The notes: generated from the sequence alone by a model not told the origin. Shown: positions 18,344 through 27,650, numbered from the stretch's first letter. The stretch is 64,000 bases of DNA from Paenibacillus terricola (GCF_014779765.1 NZ_JACXZA010000006.1:434001-498000), one strand, 5' to 3'. Translations and numbers: made by a program.

Positions 18344-20632
18344 TCAATCGATAGGCTTAATGCCATTCATCTTGGCAGCCTTGAAGCTGCTTGGCGGCAT
18401 CCCTTCGAATTTGCGGAAATAATGATTAAGGCTTCGGACGTTATAGTACCCAACCTCTGAGGCGATTTGTGCGATCGTCTGCCCAGAGTCCATCAGCATA
18501 TCTTTGGCTTTGTCGATTCGCAGCTTATTCAGATAATCGACCAGACTCAATCCTGTCATCTCGTATGCGATCTTGCGCATATACGAATAGCTGATTCCAA
18601 TTTCCTTGGCCATCTCTTCAAAGACGATATCCTTATAATAATTTTCGTTCAAGTAATGGACGATGCGTTCACCGTGATTCGACTCTTTCGACTCGCTTGC
18701 ACTTGTAAAATATTTAATGATTTCGCTATAGAAGCTATATAGATGTTCTTCAATCTCGCTCAGCGTATCGCAAGACGCAAGTGCGGCATAAATGCTTCCT
18801 CGCTTGGTGAATATCCGTGTCGTATTGACATTGTTCTCGCGGAGATGCTTAATCGTTGCCCCCGCTAATTGGTTGTAAATAAATAAAATATTGTCGAACG
18901 ACACATGTTCCGCTGTTTGGATTTCATTACGGATGCTGTCAAGCTCCTCCTTAATCTGATGAAGCGATCGATTGTCTATGAAGTTAAGTATTCTCATCTC
19001 ACGGTTAGCCGGATAAATATACTTCGTGCTCTGAGCCATCTCATTCTTCCAATGCAAGATGCAGCCGCTTCCTGCAACCATCCTTTGTTTGATCGCTTCC
19101 ATCGCTTCAGCTAATTGATTCGGAACCGTGCCGATGTCATCCGAGCATCGGCTTACGCCGATCGTTACGGAATGTTCAAGCGTCTTCACAGCCTGTTGTT
19201 TAATAATACCGAGAATAGCTGCGATTACTTTACCGTTATCAGCGTAAAGCTCTTGATTGAAATTAATAATCATGACAAATTGACCGTCGCCTTGATAAAC
19301 GCATCTTGTTATTACGTCATATGGGAATAATCCATCATACTGGGAAATTAAAGCATAACGATGATACTTTCGGGTTTCAGGATTGGTTCGGTTCATATAT
19401 TCACGATAACGATCAATGGAAGCCACTACGACAAGATAATAAGGCGCTTGGAATATGTCTTCGATCTCCCTGGTTACTTCCCCCCGAAGAAGGTTTTGAA
19501 TAGCTGCCTTCTGAACGTCATGCTCCTTCTCATCCAGCAGCCTATGGAGCTCTTCTTCATCCTCCTGCATTCTCCTGAAGGCCTTTTCCAGAAACGCTAG
19601 TTCATTCGTCCTAGAGCCATCTCCTAGATGAACTCGCTCACGCACCGTTCGTACCAGCTTCCGTACCGGGTTAGATAGCCAAGTTGCAACAATGACCGTT
19701 AGGATAGAGCCTAAGAAGAGAATGACTAGATTGAGCACAATTATTTTCTTCTGAAGAATGTGCGTATTCCTCATTAGCTCGTCAACCGAGTATTTACTTA
19801 CGTTAATCCAGCCCAGTTCATTCGACCTTGACCAGACGTACATCAACCGATTATGATCTACCTCCCGCACCTCATAGCCTTCCGTAGACTGCTGTTCCAG
19901 AATGCTTTGAAGCTCGGGGTCTTCGTTGCCATTGGTAAGCAGCAATTGCTTATCCGTCTGAGAAATAATGATCCCATTCGCCTTCATTAGCCAATAATTC
20001 TGATTCCCGAAGTTTGAAGTATTCAAATACTTCTCGACTTGGCTTTCCTTTAAATTGATTACAATCGTGCCTTGCGTAGCTGTTGAAAGGCTATTTAACG
20101 GGAAGATGAATGAAATGATGTGGATGCCTGCGCCATTCATGCGGGGATACCAAACGCCTTGAATGCCTATCCGCTCTTGCAAGGCCTGACCCATCCAGTC
20201 GATCGATTCATAATTCGCGAGCTTAATAATGCCTTTGTCGGATGAAACCACATAATCAGCATCGTTCAAGTAGAAGAAGGAAGAATAAATGCCGTCAATG
20301 CTTTGATTCAATGTGACTAATTCATTGAGAATGGTATTGGCATTGCGCACATTCTGATATTCTGCATTGAGTTTGACGTAGGATTCTATGGAACGAATGC
20401 GATCAAAAGTGCCAGCGGAAGCAAAGCGCACCGTATTCTGAGCAATGTTATTTAGTGCATTCTCATTTAGCATTTGACTGGCATTCAACCCTGCAAGCGA
20501 GGACTCGGCAATGGCTTCCTCCGAATTTCGAACGATCTGTGCACCGCTGAACCAAGTAACGATAACCAGAGGAATCGCCATCACGCAGAATAAAATCAAA
20601 GCCAATTGCAGGATCATCGGAAACTTTCTCAT
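18344..20632 (-). CDS. Membrane-bound AraC-family regulator (YesS-like)
   Basis: This 762-residue one-component regulator has a transmembrane helix at about 8-30, an extracellular Cache-like sensor of about 260 residues (AIYSSFFYLNDADYVVSS, WYPRMNGAGI), and a second helix near 295-315. A HAMP-like stretch and a degenerate nucleotide-cyclase-like middle region follow. The protein ends in an AraC double helix-turn-helix (about 655-755: YSYMRKIAYEMTG, GYYNVRSLNHYFRKF). It should bind an extracellular sugar signal and activate nearby promoters. It lies between the PL4 lyase and the permease operon, and its own promoter carries the CATATGAAA architecture (autoregulation possible). GGAGGG precedes the ATG. 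Confidence 0.9.
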   Translation of the reverse strand: MRKFPMILQLALILFCVMAIPLVIVTWFSGAQIVRNSEEAIAESSLAGLNASQMLNENALNNIAQNTVRFASAGTFDRIRSIESYVKLNAEYQNVRNANTILNELVTLNQSIDGIYSSFFYLNDADYVVSSDKGIIKLANYESIDWMGQALQERIGIQGVWYPRMNGAGIHIISFIFPLNSLSTATQGTIVINLKESQVEKYLNTSNFGNQNYWLMKANGIIISQTDKQLLLTNGNEDPELQSILEQQSTEGYEVREVDHNRLMYVWSRSNELGWINVSKYSVDELMRNTHILQKKIIVLNLVILFLGSILTVIVATWLSNPVRKLVRTVRERVHLGDGSRTNELAFLEKAFRRMQEDEEELHRLLDEKEHDVQKAAIQNLLRGEVTREIEDIFQAPYYLVVVASIDRYREYMNRTNPETRKYHRYALISQYDGLFPYDVITRCVYQGDGQFVMIINFNQELYADNGKVIAAILGIIKQQAVKTLEHSVTIGVSRCSDDIGTVPNQLAEAMEAIKQRMVAGSGCILHWKNEMAQSTKYIYPANREMRILNFIDNRSLHQIKEELDSIRNEIQTAEHVSFDNILFIYNQLAGATIKHLRENNVNTTRIFTKRGSIYAALASCDTLSEIEEHLYSFYSEIIKYFTSASESKESNHGERIVHYLNENYYKDIVFEEMAKEIGISYSYMRKIAYEMTGLSLVDYLNKLRIDKAKDMLMDSGQTIAQIASEVGYYNVRSLNHYFRKFEGMPPSSFKAAKMNGIKPID

Positions 20633-20673
20633 AGGGACCCTCCATCATAGTTGTTTCTTGAACAAGCATTTAT

Positions 20674-20726
20674 ATTATAGAGAGCTATAAAGCGCTTTCA
20701 TATGTCTGTGATTTTTAATTTATGTT
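20674..20726 (-). promoter_or_regulatory. Regulator promoter: AACATAAAT - N13 - CATATGAAA - N16 - TATAAT, with cre
   Basis: The -10 TATAAT is at 20674-20679, CATATGAAA at 20696-20704 and the upstream 9-mer AACATAAAT at 20718-20726. A cre box TGAAAGCGCTTTAT begins inside CATATGAAA and covers the spacer. Confidence 0.72.
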
Positions 20727-20767
20727 CATTTTTCTGACTGGGAATGATTTATGAATACCCTGCTATA

Positions 20768-20805
20768 AATAAAAAGCCGGTACATCCCGCTAGGATGTCC
20801 GGCTT
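20768..20805 (-). terminator. Strong intrinsic terminator after PL4 gene
   Basis: AGCCGGACATCC and GGATGTACCGGCT pair with a small bulge, and TTTTTATTT follows on the minus strand. It lies 66 nt after the PL4 stop. Confidence 0.85.
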
Positions 20806-20870
20806 CTAATGAATTTGTCGATCAATCTTTCTCTATTCGATCTCTTGTAATGCTACGCGAACGCATAAAT

Positions 20871-23132
20871 TCACTGCAATTCGAGGCAATCATAGGCAAA
20901 GCTCGCACTGAGCCACGAGCCAAGGTCACTCGATCCGCTAAGCGGTCCAATTTCCATCGTGTTCGTACCGACAACAAAGCTTGAGGCTGGTATGTTGTAG
21001 GTGTATGTGGTGTTATTGCCACGATACGTACCGATTGTGATGTTTCGTCCTGCAGGTTGAGCTGAAATACTTGCCCCATAATTTATGCCATTCACCGCTA
21101 CATTCGGTCGCCCATTGTTATACGCAACCGTAATTCCAATCTTCAAGGTGTGAGCAACAGCTGCTTGTGCAGCAGTCAAGTTGAAGGTGATCGTAGTTGG
21201 CGTATTGGCTCCACGGAACTGTACAGCCGGGAATTGATCCGCTGGACTACCGACGGCGAAGGTGGTAGGTCCCCAGCTCGCGTTGCGGATGTCCGATGGA
21301 TGCATCCTCGACAGACTGCTGGCATTCTTAAATTCGAGCGGCGTACCGTCCCAGTCCCCGATCCGCCAGATAGCAGATGCAGTGCTTGGATCCCCCGTAA
21401 TCGTACGCGTATTAAGCGTAGTAGGGGCTCCTGGATTAACCGTCACATTCTCCGTGTACACAGCCAATTCTCCCTTATACACGGTCATGACATACGTACC
21501 GGGAATGATTCCATACATGGAGGTCGTTCCCGCTGGAGCAGGGGTATACCAGTATTGGGCATCACTGTTGGAGAAACCTATCGTATAGTCGTAACCGCTC
21601 ACTCTGCCATTCAGACCGTTAAGGATAACTCGGCCTCGTGTAGAATCGGCTACCCAACCCTGCAGATTCAGGCTGGACATCCAGCTGTAACTCGGAAGGC
21701 TAGGCGTTGATCCCGTCGTAAAAATATATGCATAGGGGCCATGCAAGCCGAGGCGAAGCGGTTCGGTCTGCGCGTGACCGGAGAACGTATAGTTGTAGAC
21801 CTCCGCGTCTTGGAATTGAATATCTCGGTAGAATGGACCTCCCGAGCTTTTTTCTCGGCTGCCATAAGCTACGAATACACCGACGTTATTGCCTGTAACG
21901 CCCTTAATGGACAAATCCTTTGCCCGTTCATTGCCGTAATATTTCGATGAAGTATGACCGTCTGCATGAAGATAAACATCTCCGCTCTCGGCCGTTCCAG
22001 CCGCTCCTTCATTCATCGACTCCGCAATTCTATTAGTGAGAACGCTTCCATTTCCTCTGAAAATATATCGAAATTCGCCGAATACCGCCTGTGTAATATT
22101 AGTAGCCATATAGATAATATTCTCGCCTGCACGGGACGCATAGTAATGTGTGAACGGTTCGGTTGCAACCGTAATAAGCACGGTAGAACCTGAATTGAAT
22201 AGCTGATAGGAGACAGTCCCCGAAGGGAATCCGGAATTGGTATGCGAAGGCTTGTAATTACCTTGCAGCTCCGTGCTGTTCATGTTGGCGGATATCAGAT
22301 CTCCATACTGGTTGATGATGTAACTTAACCCCGCCCCGGTATTTACAATGATATTCGTCCCGCTAGTGGAAACCGTCAAAGATGTTGTTCCGCCTTCAGT
22401 AGTATATAGGCTCTGAATTTCAGACGGGGTTGCCACAGTGCTATATACTTTGAATTCGTCCATATTGAGCTTGGCAAATCCCCCGGCATATCCTGGCGAG
22501 TTGTCGCCAAGATACTTATGGTCCGTACCATTGCCTACAATTCCGCTTTTCGTTGTTGTATTATACTTCACCTGCTGTGCGATGCCGTTACGATAAATGG
22601 CGGTTGTCCCTGTGGCGTTATCATAGGTCACTGCGATGTGTGTCCACACGCCTACCGGGAAGAAGGCAGCTCGGCTTCCTTCTACGTATGACTCTTGCGG
22701 AGCCGTTCCCGTCGACAGCTTCAGCGGTACGTTATCGTTGAGAATGGATAAGTAGAAGCCATTGCCCGCAAAGTTTCCATTCGGCTTGAACCACGCAACC
22801 ATATGCTCCCCTGTCAGAGCGGCATCCGGCTTCACCCAGAAGGAAACCGTTAAGTTCTGCGGCTGCAGTGCGGATAACGTCCCCAAATCAATGGAATTGT
22901 TAGTGCCATTGAAGCTAATGGCCTTCCCTACCTTACCTGTAATATAGGTTGCTGCGTCTCCATTCCACGTTGCGGCAATGCCGCTGGCGGAACTGTCATT
23001 AAGGTTATCATCAAATTTGAGATCTAGAACTTTATAATCTTGTATGGCTGCAGACGCAGTCCGCTGCGAAAAACCGGGCATCCAGCTCAGAAGCAGAACG
23101 AACATCAATATAAAGGCAGTTACTCTTTTCAA
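20871..23132 (-). CDS. Rhamnogalacturonan lyase, PL4, secreted, with N-terminal LamG module
   Basis: PL4 lyases cleave the alpha-1,4 bond between rhamnose and galacturonate of RG-I by beta-elimination. This 753-residue protein has a signal peptide (about 1-28), a LamG/concanavalin-like module (about 32-245, LKFDDNLNDSSASG) and the PL4 catalytic beta-sandwich (from LSYIINQYGDLISANM, with DGHTSSKYYGNERAKD). An FN3-like middle domain follows, then a C-terminal CBM-like domain with the family's WRIGDWDGTPLEF and RMHPSDIR signatures. The start is TTG with GGAGG 8 nt upstream. It is monocistronic, with its own promoter, a very long leader and its own terminator. No cohesin, dockerin or SLH module is present, so it is probably freely secreted. 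Confidence 0.9.
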   Translation of the reverse strand: MKRVTAFILMFVLLLSWMPGFSQRTASAAIQDYKVLDLKFDDNLNDSSASGIAATWNGDAATYITGKVGKAISFNGTNNSIDLGTLSALQPQNLTVSFWVKPDAALTGEHMVAWFKPNGNFAGNGFYLSILNDNVPLKLSTGTAPQESYVEGSRAAFFPVGVWTHIAVTYDNATGTTAIYRNGIAQQVKYNTTTKSGIVGNGTDHKYLGDNSPGYAGGFAKLNMDEFKVYSTVATPSEIQSLYTTEGGTTSLTVSTSGTNIIVNTGAGLSYIINQYGDLISANMNSTELQGNYKPSHTNSGFPSGTVSYQLFNSGSTVLITVATEPFTHYYASRAGENIIYMATNITQAVFGEFRYIFRGNGSVLTNRIAESMNEGAAGTAESGDVYLHADGHTSSKYYGNERAKDLSIKGVTGNNVGVFVAYGSREKSSGGPFYRDIQFQDAEVYNYTFSGHAQTEPLRLGLHGPYAYIFTTGSTPSLPSYSWMSSLNLQGWVADSTRGRVILNGLNGRVSGYDYTIGFSNSDAQYWYTPAPAGTTSMYGIIPGTYVMTVYKGELAVYTENVTVNPGAPTTLNTRTITGDPSTASAIWRIGDWDGTPLEFKNASSLSRMHPSDIRNASWGPTTFAVGSPADQFPAVQFRGANTPTTITFNLTAAQAAVAHTLKIGITVAYNNGRPNVAVNGINYGASISAQPAGRNITIGTYRGNNTTYTYNIPASSFVVGTNTMEIGPLSGSSDLGSWLSASFAYDCLELQ

Positions 23133-23483
23133 AAAAATTTCCTCCCTTTATGGAATTATTACGGATTGAGTTTCCATTCAATGAACCTAATAAGCACCTC
23201 CATTTCGGCAATGCGTTTCAATAAATAATCTCTCGAAGCAGCGTTCAACCGTTCTCGTCAATCAAAATTTACCACCACCTTTCAAAAGACTTCTCTCTTC
23301 TGGACACACAAAAAAATAGAAAAGAAGCAACTCAATGTATGACAAATGGAGATGTCTCTTTTCTACCGACCTAAATGAACTGCAGCTTGTAACCACACTA
23401 TGGGTTGGGCACCTCGGCTTAATGCCATGTGACCCGTTCTCGTAAAGGCCGCATTAATTCCTGCCTTCAGGTTTATCACATTC
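23133..23483 (-). promoter_or_regulatory. Long structured 5' leader of the PL4 gene
   Basis: About 340 nt separate the -10 (23484-23489) from the TTG start (23132), with no coding potential. Upstream of the leader terminator (23309-23366) the RNA can form GGGT/ACCC and TGGCA/TGCCCA pairings at about 23400-23436. The element ACGAGAACGG occurs twice (about 23434-23443 and 23248-23257), once on each side of the terminator. I recognise no known riboswitch class. An attenuator or antitermination leader is an inference. Confidence 0.45.
23309..23366 (-). terminator. Terminator-like hairpin inside the PL4 leader
   Basis: TAGAAAAGA (23357-23365) pairs with TCTTTTCTA (23317-23325) on the minus strand. 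The loop is about 31 nt and can itself fold (GACA/TGTC), and seven T follow. It lies between promoter and gene, about 180 nt ahead of the start, as expected for an attenuator. Confidence 0.55.
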
Positions 23484-23536
23484 ATTTTATTCGAGAAGAA
23501 ATCGCTTTCATATGTCTCTGTTTTTTACTTTATGTG
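23484..23536 (-). promoter_or_regulatory. PL4 promoter: CACATAAAG - N13 - CATATGAAA - N16 - TAAAAT, with cre
   Basis: The -10 TAAAAT is at 23484-23489, CATATGAAA at 23506-23514 and the upstream 9-mer CACATAAAG at 23528-23536. A cre-like TGAAAGCGATTTCT overlaps the -35 region. The first 40 bp upstream closely resemble the promoter at 20674. Confidence 0.7.
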
Positions 23537-23555
23537 CAATTTAACTGTCCTAACA

Positions 23556-23597
23556 AGAAAGACACATGCGCGGATGATTCCGCACATGTGTCTTTCA
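23556..23597 (-). terminator. Terminator after the isomerase gene
   Basis: A long stem GAAAGACACATG(T/C)GCGG with a 6-nt loop and few mismatches is followed by a T-rich tail on the minus strand. It lies about 50 nt after the isomerase stop and ends the 32953-23647 operon. Confidence 0.7.
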
Positions 23598-23646
23598 TCT
23601 GCATCGTTAATGCTTCGGCTTTCTAAGTCATGAACAATTTAGTCAC

Positions 23647-24402
23647 CTACAAGAACAACTCTCTTGCCTTCGCCAAGCCGCTGGCCGCATCCTCGGAAGG
23701 GAAATACTCGAGTCCGACATAACCGGCATACCCCGCGGATCGAAGGGCTTGGAATACGTTGGCGTAATGGATCTCGCCCTTATACAGCTCATGTCTTCCT
23801 GGGCAACCCGCAGCATGGATATGGCCAATGCTCGAGAGCCTTGGCAGCATTGTAGCGACTAGATTGCCTTCTGTAATCTGCTGGTGATAGATATCGTACA
23901 ACACCTTCACCTGCTCGCTGCCAACTTGATCGATAATGTCAAATGCTTCGTCGGACCTTGCCAAGATATATCCCGGATGATCAACCGCCGTATTAAGCGG
24001 CTCCAGCGTCAGCGTGACACCCGCAGCTTCAAGAATCGGGACCGCCGCTCGAAGTCCGACCACGATATTCTCGAGCTGCGCTTCACGCGGCACCTCGCGA
24101 AGCTCATTCCCTGCCGTTACGATCAAAGAACGGCAGCCCAGGCCCTGCGCAACTTTGACCGTTTCCGATAGACCGACCAAGAAGGCTTGATGCTTTTCCC
24201 GATCGACCAAAGTCCCGCCCTCCGTACAGAACGTCGCGATAGACAGCTCCAATCGATCCATCTCTGCCCGCATCTTGTCGATGTCTTTGTTGCTCCAATT
24301 CCAGAACTCGAACGCATCATATCCGCTCGATTTGACTAAAGATAATGCCTCCGTCAGTTCCAATCCCCGGAACACCGATTCTATGCATACAGATGGTTTC
24401 AT
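23647..24402 (-). CDS. Sugar isomerase/epimerase, hydroxypyruvate isomerase-like TIM barrel
   Basis: A 251-residue cytoplasmic protein of the xylose-isomerase-like/AP-endonuclease-2 TIM-barrel family. Metal-site motifs appear in order: LEPLN (Glu near 150), LYDIYHQQ (Asp near 187), IGHIHAAGCPGRHE and the C-terminal VGLEYFP. These resemble Hyi/OtnI-type isomerases, but sugar epimerases share them, so the substrate is open. Its ATG overlaps the esterase TGA as ATGA, indicating translational coupling. Placement at the end of an RG-I uptake operon suggests a role in processing an imported uronate or deoxy sugar, but this is an inference from context. Confidence 0.8.
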   Translation of the reverse strand: MKPSVCIESVFRGLELTEALSLVKSSGYDAFEFWNWSNKDIDKMRAEMDRLELSIATFCTEGGTLVDREKHQAFLVGLSETVKVAQGLGCRSLIVTAGNELREVPREAQLENIVVGLRAAVPILEAAGVTLTLEPLNTAVDHPGYILARSDEAFDIIDQVGSEQVKVLYDIYHQQITEGNLVATMLPRLSSIGHIHAAGCPGRHELYKGEIHYANVFQALRSAGYAGYVGLEYFPSEDAASGLAKARELFL

Positions 24403-25499
24403 AGCGCTGCCCCTTCCTTTTGAGCGATCAAATGGTGTACGAGCGGCTCTACTCCAGCATCACGGATTCCTTGCGCGACCAACCTAGCAATCTCAATCGC
24501 GCCGAATTCGGAGAAATGGGTATTATCCTGCGTGCCTTCCGGAAGACATTCGTATTGTCCAGGCTCTGTCCATAGGAATACCTGCTTGGAGCGCTCTTCT
24601 CCCAGCTCTTCGAAGTACGCTTTGCTTAACGAGGCCAAGTCGATGAACGGTACCTGCTCCTGCAAGGCCAGCTGCCGCATCGCCTCGATATAATCGCCGT
24701 GCGTATTGCGAATCGTGCCGTCCTCTTCATAGAAACGCCGATGCATCGGCGCGATCAGCACCGGACATGCCCCGTGCCTGCGAGCAACATCGATATACTG
24801 TTTCAAATACGCCTGATACGTCGTAAAAGGATCCGTTCCTCCATCGTTATCTTTCTCATCGTTATGCGCGAACTGGACGAGAAGGAAATCGCCTCGGCGC
24901 AGCTTTTTCTCCAACCGGTTCAGACGTCCCTCCGTGATGAAGCTCTTGCTGCTTCTTCCGGAGCATGCATAATTCGCTGTCGCGATGCCGCCCGCAAGGA
25001 ACAGACCGATCATTTGACCCCAACCCGTATATGGATAATGACCTGACGGTTGATCCGTTACAGTCGAATCGCCGGCAAGATGAATGGTCGGAATGTCCGC
25101 CACCCGCTTCACTTCAACCTTCTGCACCAGAGGAGCCGCCCCGCCGAAAGCGAGCTTCAACTGCCCGTCCATCACATGTACAGCAAACGAATGCGTTACC
25201 GATTGACCCGCTTCCGTCTTCACTTCATGCAGCCGCAGTCGTCCCAGACCTTCCTTCACCGTCGTTACGGTGGGGGCATCGGATGAGCCGAACGTTAAGG
25301 CCACCTTGTAGGTGCCATTCGGCACGTCCATCAATAGCGACGGTATGACGGAATCGAAATAATCGCCAGGCCACGAATCTCTCATATCTTCTGTCTTCGA
25401 ACGCTTAGGCGGCAAGGAGAAACCATATCCTTGTTCCCTGTCATATTGGCAGCTTTCATTCGGAACAAACGAGTAGCCGAACTCCATTGCGAGGACCAT
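24399..25499 (-). CDS. Intracellular rhamnogalacturonan acetylesterase (SGNH/GDSL)
   Basis: This 366-residue protein has no signal peptide, so it should deacetylate imported RG-I oligosaccharides in the cytoplasm. The N-terminal beta domain (about 1-130, with EQGYGFSLPP) is like that of YesT/YesY-type esterases and related to the FDFG modules of the large lyase here. The catalytic domain has all four SGNH blocks: AGDSTV (Ser), CSGRSSKSF (Gly), FAHNDEK (Asn) and DNTHFSEFG (Asp, His). The 25499 ATG is close to AGAAGGG; an in-frame ATG at 25487 is also possible. It overlaps the isomerase by four bases and follows the permease operon after a hairpin. Confidence 0.88.
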   Translation of the reverse strand: MVLAMEFGYSFVPNESCQYDREQGYGFSLPPKRSKTEDMRDSWPGDYFDSVIPSLLMDVPNGTYKVALTFGSSDAPTVTTVKEGLGRLRLHEVKTEAGQSVTHSFAVHVMDGQLKLAFGGAAPLVQKVEVKRVADIPTIHLAGDSTVTDQPSGHYPYTGWGQMIGLFLAGGIATANYACSGRSSKSFITEGRLNRLEKKLRRGDFLLVQFAHNDEKDNDGGTDPFTTYQAYLKQYIDVARRHGACPVLIAPMHRRFYEEDGTIRNTHGDYIEAMRQLALQEQVPFIDLASLSKAYFEELGEERSKQVFLWTEPGQYECLPEGTQDNTHFSEFGAIEIARLVAQGIRDAGVEPLVHHLIAQKEGAAL

Positions 25500-25650
25500 C
25501 CCTTCTGCACTATGAAATTTGCTTCCATTTCTCCTCTAACTCTATTCGCATTCAATTTTGCCTGCAATAAGACTTTTTGGTACATGCAGTATAAAATAAG
25601 GACTACCACTTCTTATGCAAAAATTTGAGTTTCCCCTTGGCGATATAAAC

Positions 25651-25690
25651 GAAAAAGGAGCCGAACACATTAGTGTTCGGCCCCTGCTCT
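25651..25690 (-). terminator. Intrinsic terminator after LplC-like permease
   Basis: GCCGAACAC-TAAT-GTGTTCGGC is a perfect 9-bp stem followed by TCCTTTTTCG on the minus strand. It may reduce expression of the downstream esterase and isomerase relative to the transporter. Confidence 0.8.
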
Positions 25691-25712
25691 TTCTTCCTTA
25701 TGCTCGTTTCTA

Positions 25713-26648
25713 TTACCCTTTCACGCCGCCAACCGTCATTCCTTTGACGAAATACTTCTGCAGGAACGGATAAATGATGATCATCGGCACGGATGCTACG
25801 ATCGTCATCGTCGCGCGAATGGAGAGCGGCGACACTTTCATCGAATCGCCCGCGCCCGAGTTCGCAAACCCGGACTCCGCGCTCGAAGTCGTATTCGAGT
25901 TCTGCAGAATCTTCTGCAGCTCGTATTGCAAGGTGCTCAGATGCTCATTGGACGAGTTGTATAAGAATACATCGAACCAAGAGTTCCATTGCGATACGGT
26001 CGAGAACAACGCCACTGTCGCAAGTACAGGAAGACAAAGCGGCAGCACAATGTTAACGAATGTTCTGAAGTCCCCCGCTCCATCGATTCGAGCCGACTCG
26101 AGAATGCTGTCCGGCAATTGTTCAATGAAGGAACGAATGATGATCAAGTTAAACACGCCGATGATGCCTGGAAGAATATAAACCGCAAAGGTATCAAGCA
26201 AGCCCAAATCCCGGATGAGCAAGAAGTTCGGGATGAGTCCTCCGTTAATGTACATCGTAATAATGAAGGCGATCGTAACGAATTTCCGCAACACGTATTC
26301 CGGCCGGCTAATCGTGTAAGCAACCATTGCCGAAGCGAATACCGTAACGATTGTACCGATAACGCTGCGGAGAACGGAGATCAACGTCGCATTGTATACC
26401 GTGTTTTCATTGAATACAAACTTATAGTTCTCCAATGAGAATTGCCGCGGCAACAGGTGAATACCGCCCTTCATCGAATCCGCTGCGGCGTTTAAAGAAA
26501 CGGCCAACGTATTGATGAAAGGGTACAGCGTAACGACCATGAGTAAAGTGAGAACTACGTAAATGATGATATCGAATATTTTGTCACCCAGAGAAGAGTT
26601 CCGACTCGAGAACTTTCTTGTCTTGGATACAGACGCCAAATTCGCCAT
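25713..26648 (-). CDS. ABC sugar permease, LplC/YtcP-like
   Basis: A 311-residue CUT1 permease with six helices. The EAA loop reads LESARIDGAG and LP follows, and the C-terminus ends YFVKGMTVGGVKG. A Ser/Asn-rich insertion (near 240-265) lies between helices 5 and 6. AGGAGGG precedes the ATG, and the gene follows the LplB-like permease by 15 nt. Cargo is probably RG-I-derived oligosaccharide, judging by the esterase and isomerase downstream. Confidence 0.93.
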   Translation of the reverse strand: MANLASVSKTRKFSSRNSSLGDKIFDIIIYVVLTLLMVVTLYPFINTLAVSLNAAADSMKGGIHLLPRQFSLENYKFVFNENTVYNATLISVLRSVIGTIVTVFASAMVAYTISRPEYVLRKFVTIAFIITMYINGGLIPNFLLIRDLGLLDTFAVYILPGIIGVFNLIIIRSFIEQLPDSILESARIDGAGDFRTFVNIVLPLCLPVLATVALFSTVSQWNSWFDVFLYNSSNEHLSTLQYELQKILQNSNTTSSAESGFANSGAGDSMKVSPLSIRATMTIVASVPMIIIYPFLQKYFVKGMTVGGVKG

Positions 26649-26663
26649 GTTGAAACCCTCCTT

Positions 26664-27650
26664 CTAGAACAATCTTTCTTGTCCCATTCGCTTGGCGATA
26701 TGATTCGCTGAGAATAAGAGAATGAAGCTGACCACCGTTTTGAACATGCCTGCCGCAGTAGCAAGCGGGAAGTTAAATTGCTGAAGCCCGTATTTCAGAA
26801 CAAATATGTCAATGTTCTCGGAATAATCGACGTTCATACCGTTACCGAGCAGGTATTGCGGTTCGAATCCCGATTCCATCAAATATCCGATATTCATAAT
26901 TAACAATACGATGACAACCGGCTTAATACCTGGCAGTGTAATATACCACATCCGTCTTAACCGGCCTGCTCCATCCATTTCCGCCGCTTCATATTGCGCT
27001 GGATCGATGGACGAGATAGCAGCGAGATAAACGATCGTATTCCATCCGATATCTTTCCATACCGAGCTTGCTCCGAAGATTCCCCAGAACCACTCAGCCT
27101 TGCCGAGGAATAAGTATTCCTGTCCTTTATCGATGACCCCTATCCATTTCAACAACTCATTAATGACACCGTCCGGAGCCAGCGTCGTTTGAATAATGCC
27201 CGCAGCGACAACCCAAGAGATAAAGTGCGGCAAGTAACTTACCGTTTGCACGACGCGTTTGAACGCGACTTTTCTAACCTCATTAAGAAGCAATGCCAAC
27301 GTAATCGCCGAAACGAAGCCAAGTATCAGATTAATACCGCTCATCGCCAGCGTATTTCTTACAGCTCTCAGAAATTGATCAGAGAATGTCTCATCCGTGA
27401 ACAAAATCTTGAAATGCTTAAATCCTACCCATTGCTGCTCCGAGAATTTCAATCCCGGCTGATAGTCTTGGAAAGCGATCGTCCAACCCCAAATCGGTAC
27501 ATACTTGAAGATGACCAGCCAGATCACAAAAGGAATGGACATGAGAACTAACATCCGTTGTTGCAATAGTCTCGTGAAGAACAGTTTCAGCCCAGTCGGT
27601 TTCTTTTCCAACGTCGAAGGAGACGTTGTCAGCGTGGCGTTATTGTCCAT
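26664..27650 (-). CDS. ABC sugar permease, LplB-like
   Basis: A 328-residue CUT1 permease. A polar N-terminal segment of about 35 residues precedes six helices; the EAA loop reads YEAAEMDGAG with LP following. It is separated from the lipoprotein gene by a hairpin (27682-27730), a common way to express binding protein in excess over permease. The ribosome site GGGAG lies 8 nt before the ATG. Confidence 0.93.
   Translation of the reverse strand: MDNNATLTTSPSTLEKKPTGLKLFFTRLLQQRMLVLMSIPFVIWLVIFKYVPIWGWTIAFQDYQPGLKFSEQQWVGFKHFKILFTDETFSDQFLRAVRNTLAMSGINLILGFVSAITLALLLNEVRKVAFKRVVQTVSYLPHFISWVVAAGIIQTTLAPDGVINELLKWIGVIDKGQEYLFLGKAEWFWGIFGASSVWKDIGWNTIVYLAAISSIDPAQYEAAEMDGAGRLRRMWYITLPGIKPVVIVLLIMNIGYLMESGFEPQYLLGNGMNVDYSENIDIFVLKYGLQQFNFPLATAAGMFKTVVSFILLFSANHIAKRMGQERLF

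Noticed and set aside
20822-21079. Minus-strand frame of 85 codons at the end of the PL4 gene
   Set aside because: It overlaps the PL4 C-terminal domain in another frame and has no features of its own.
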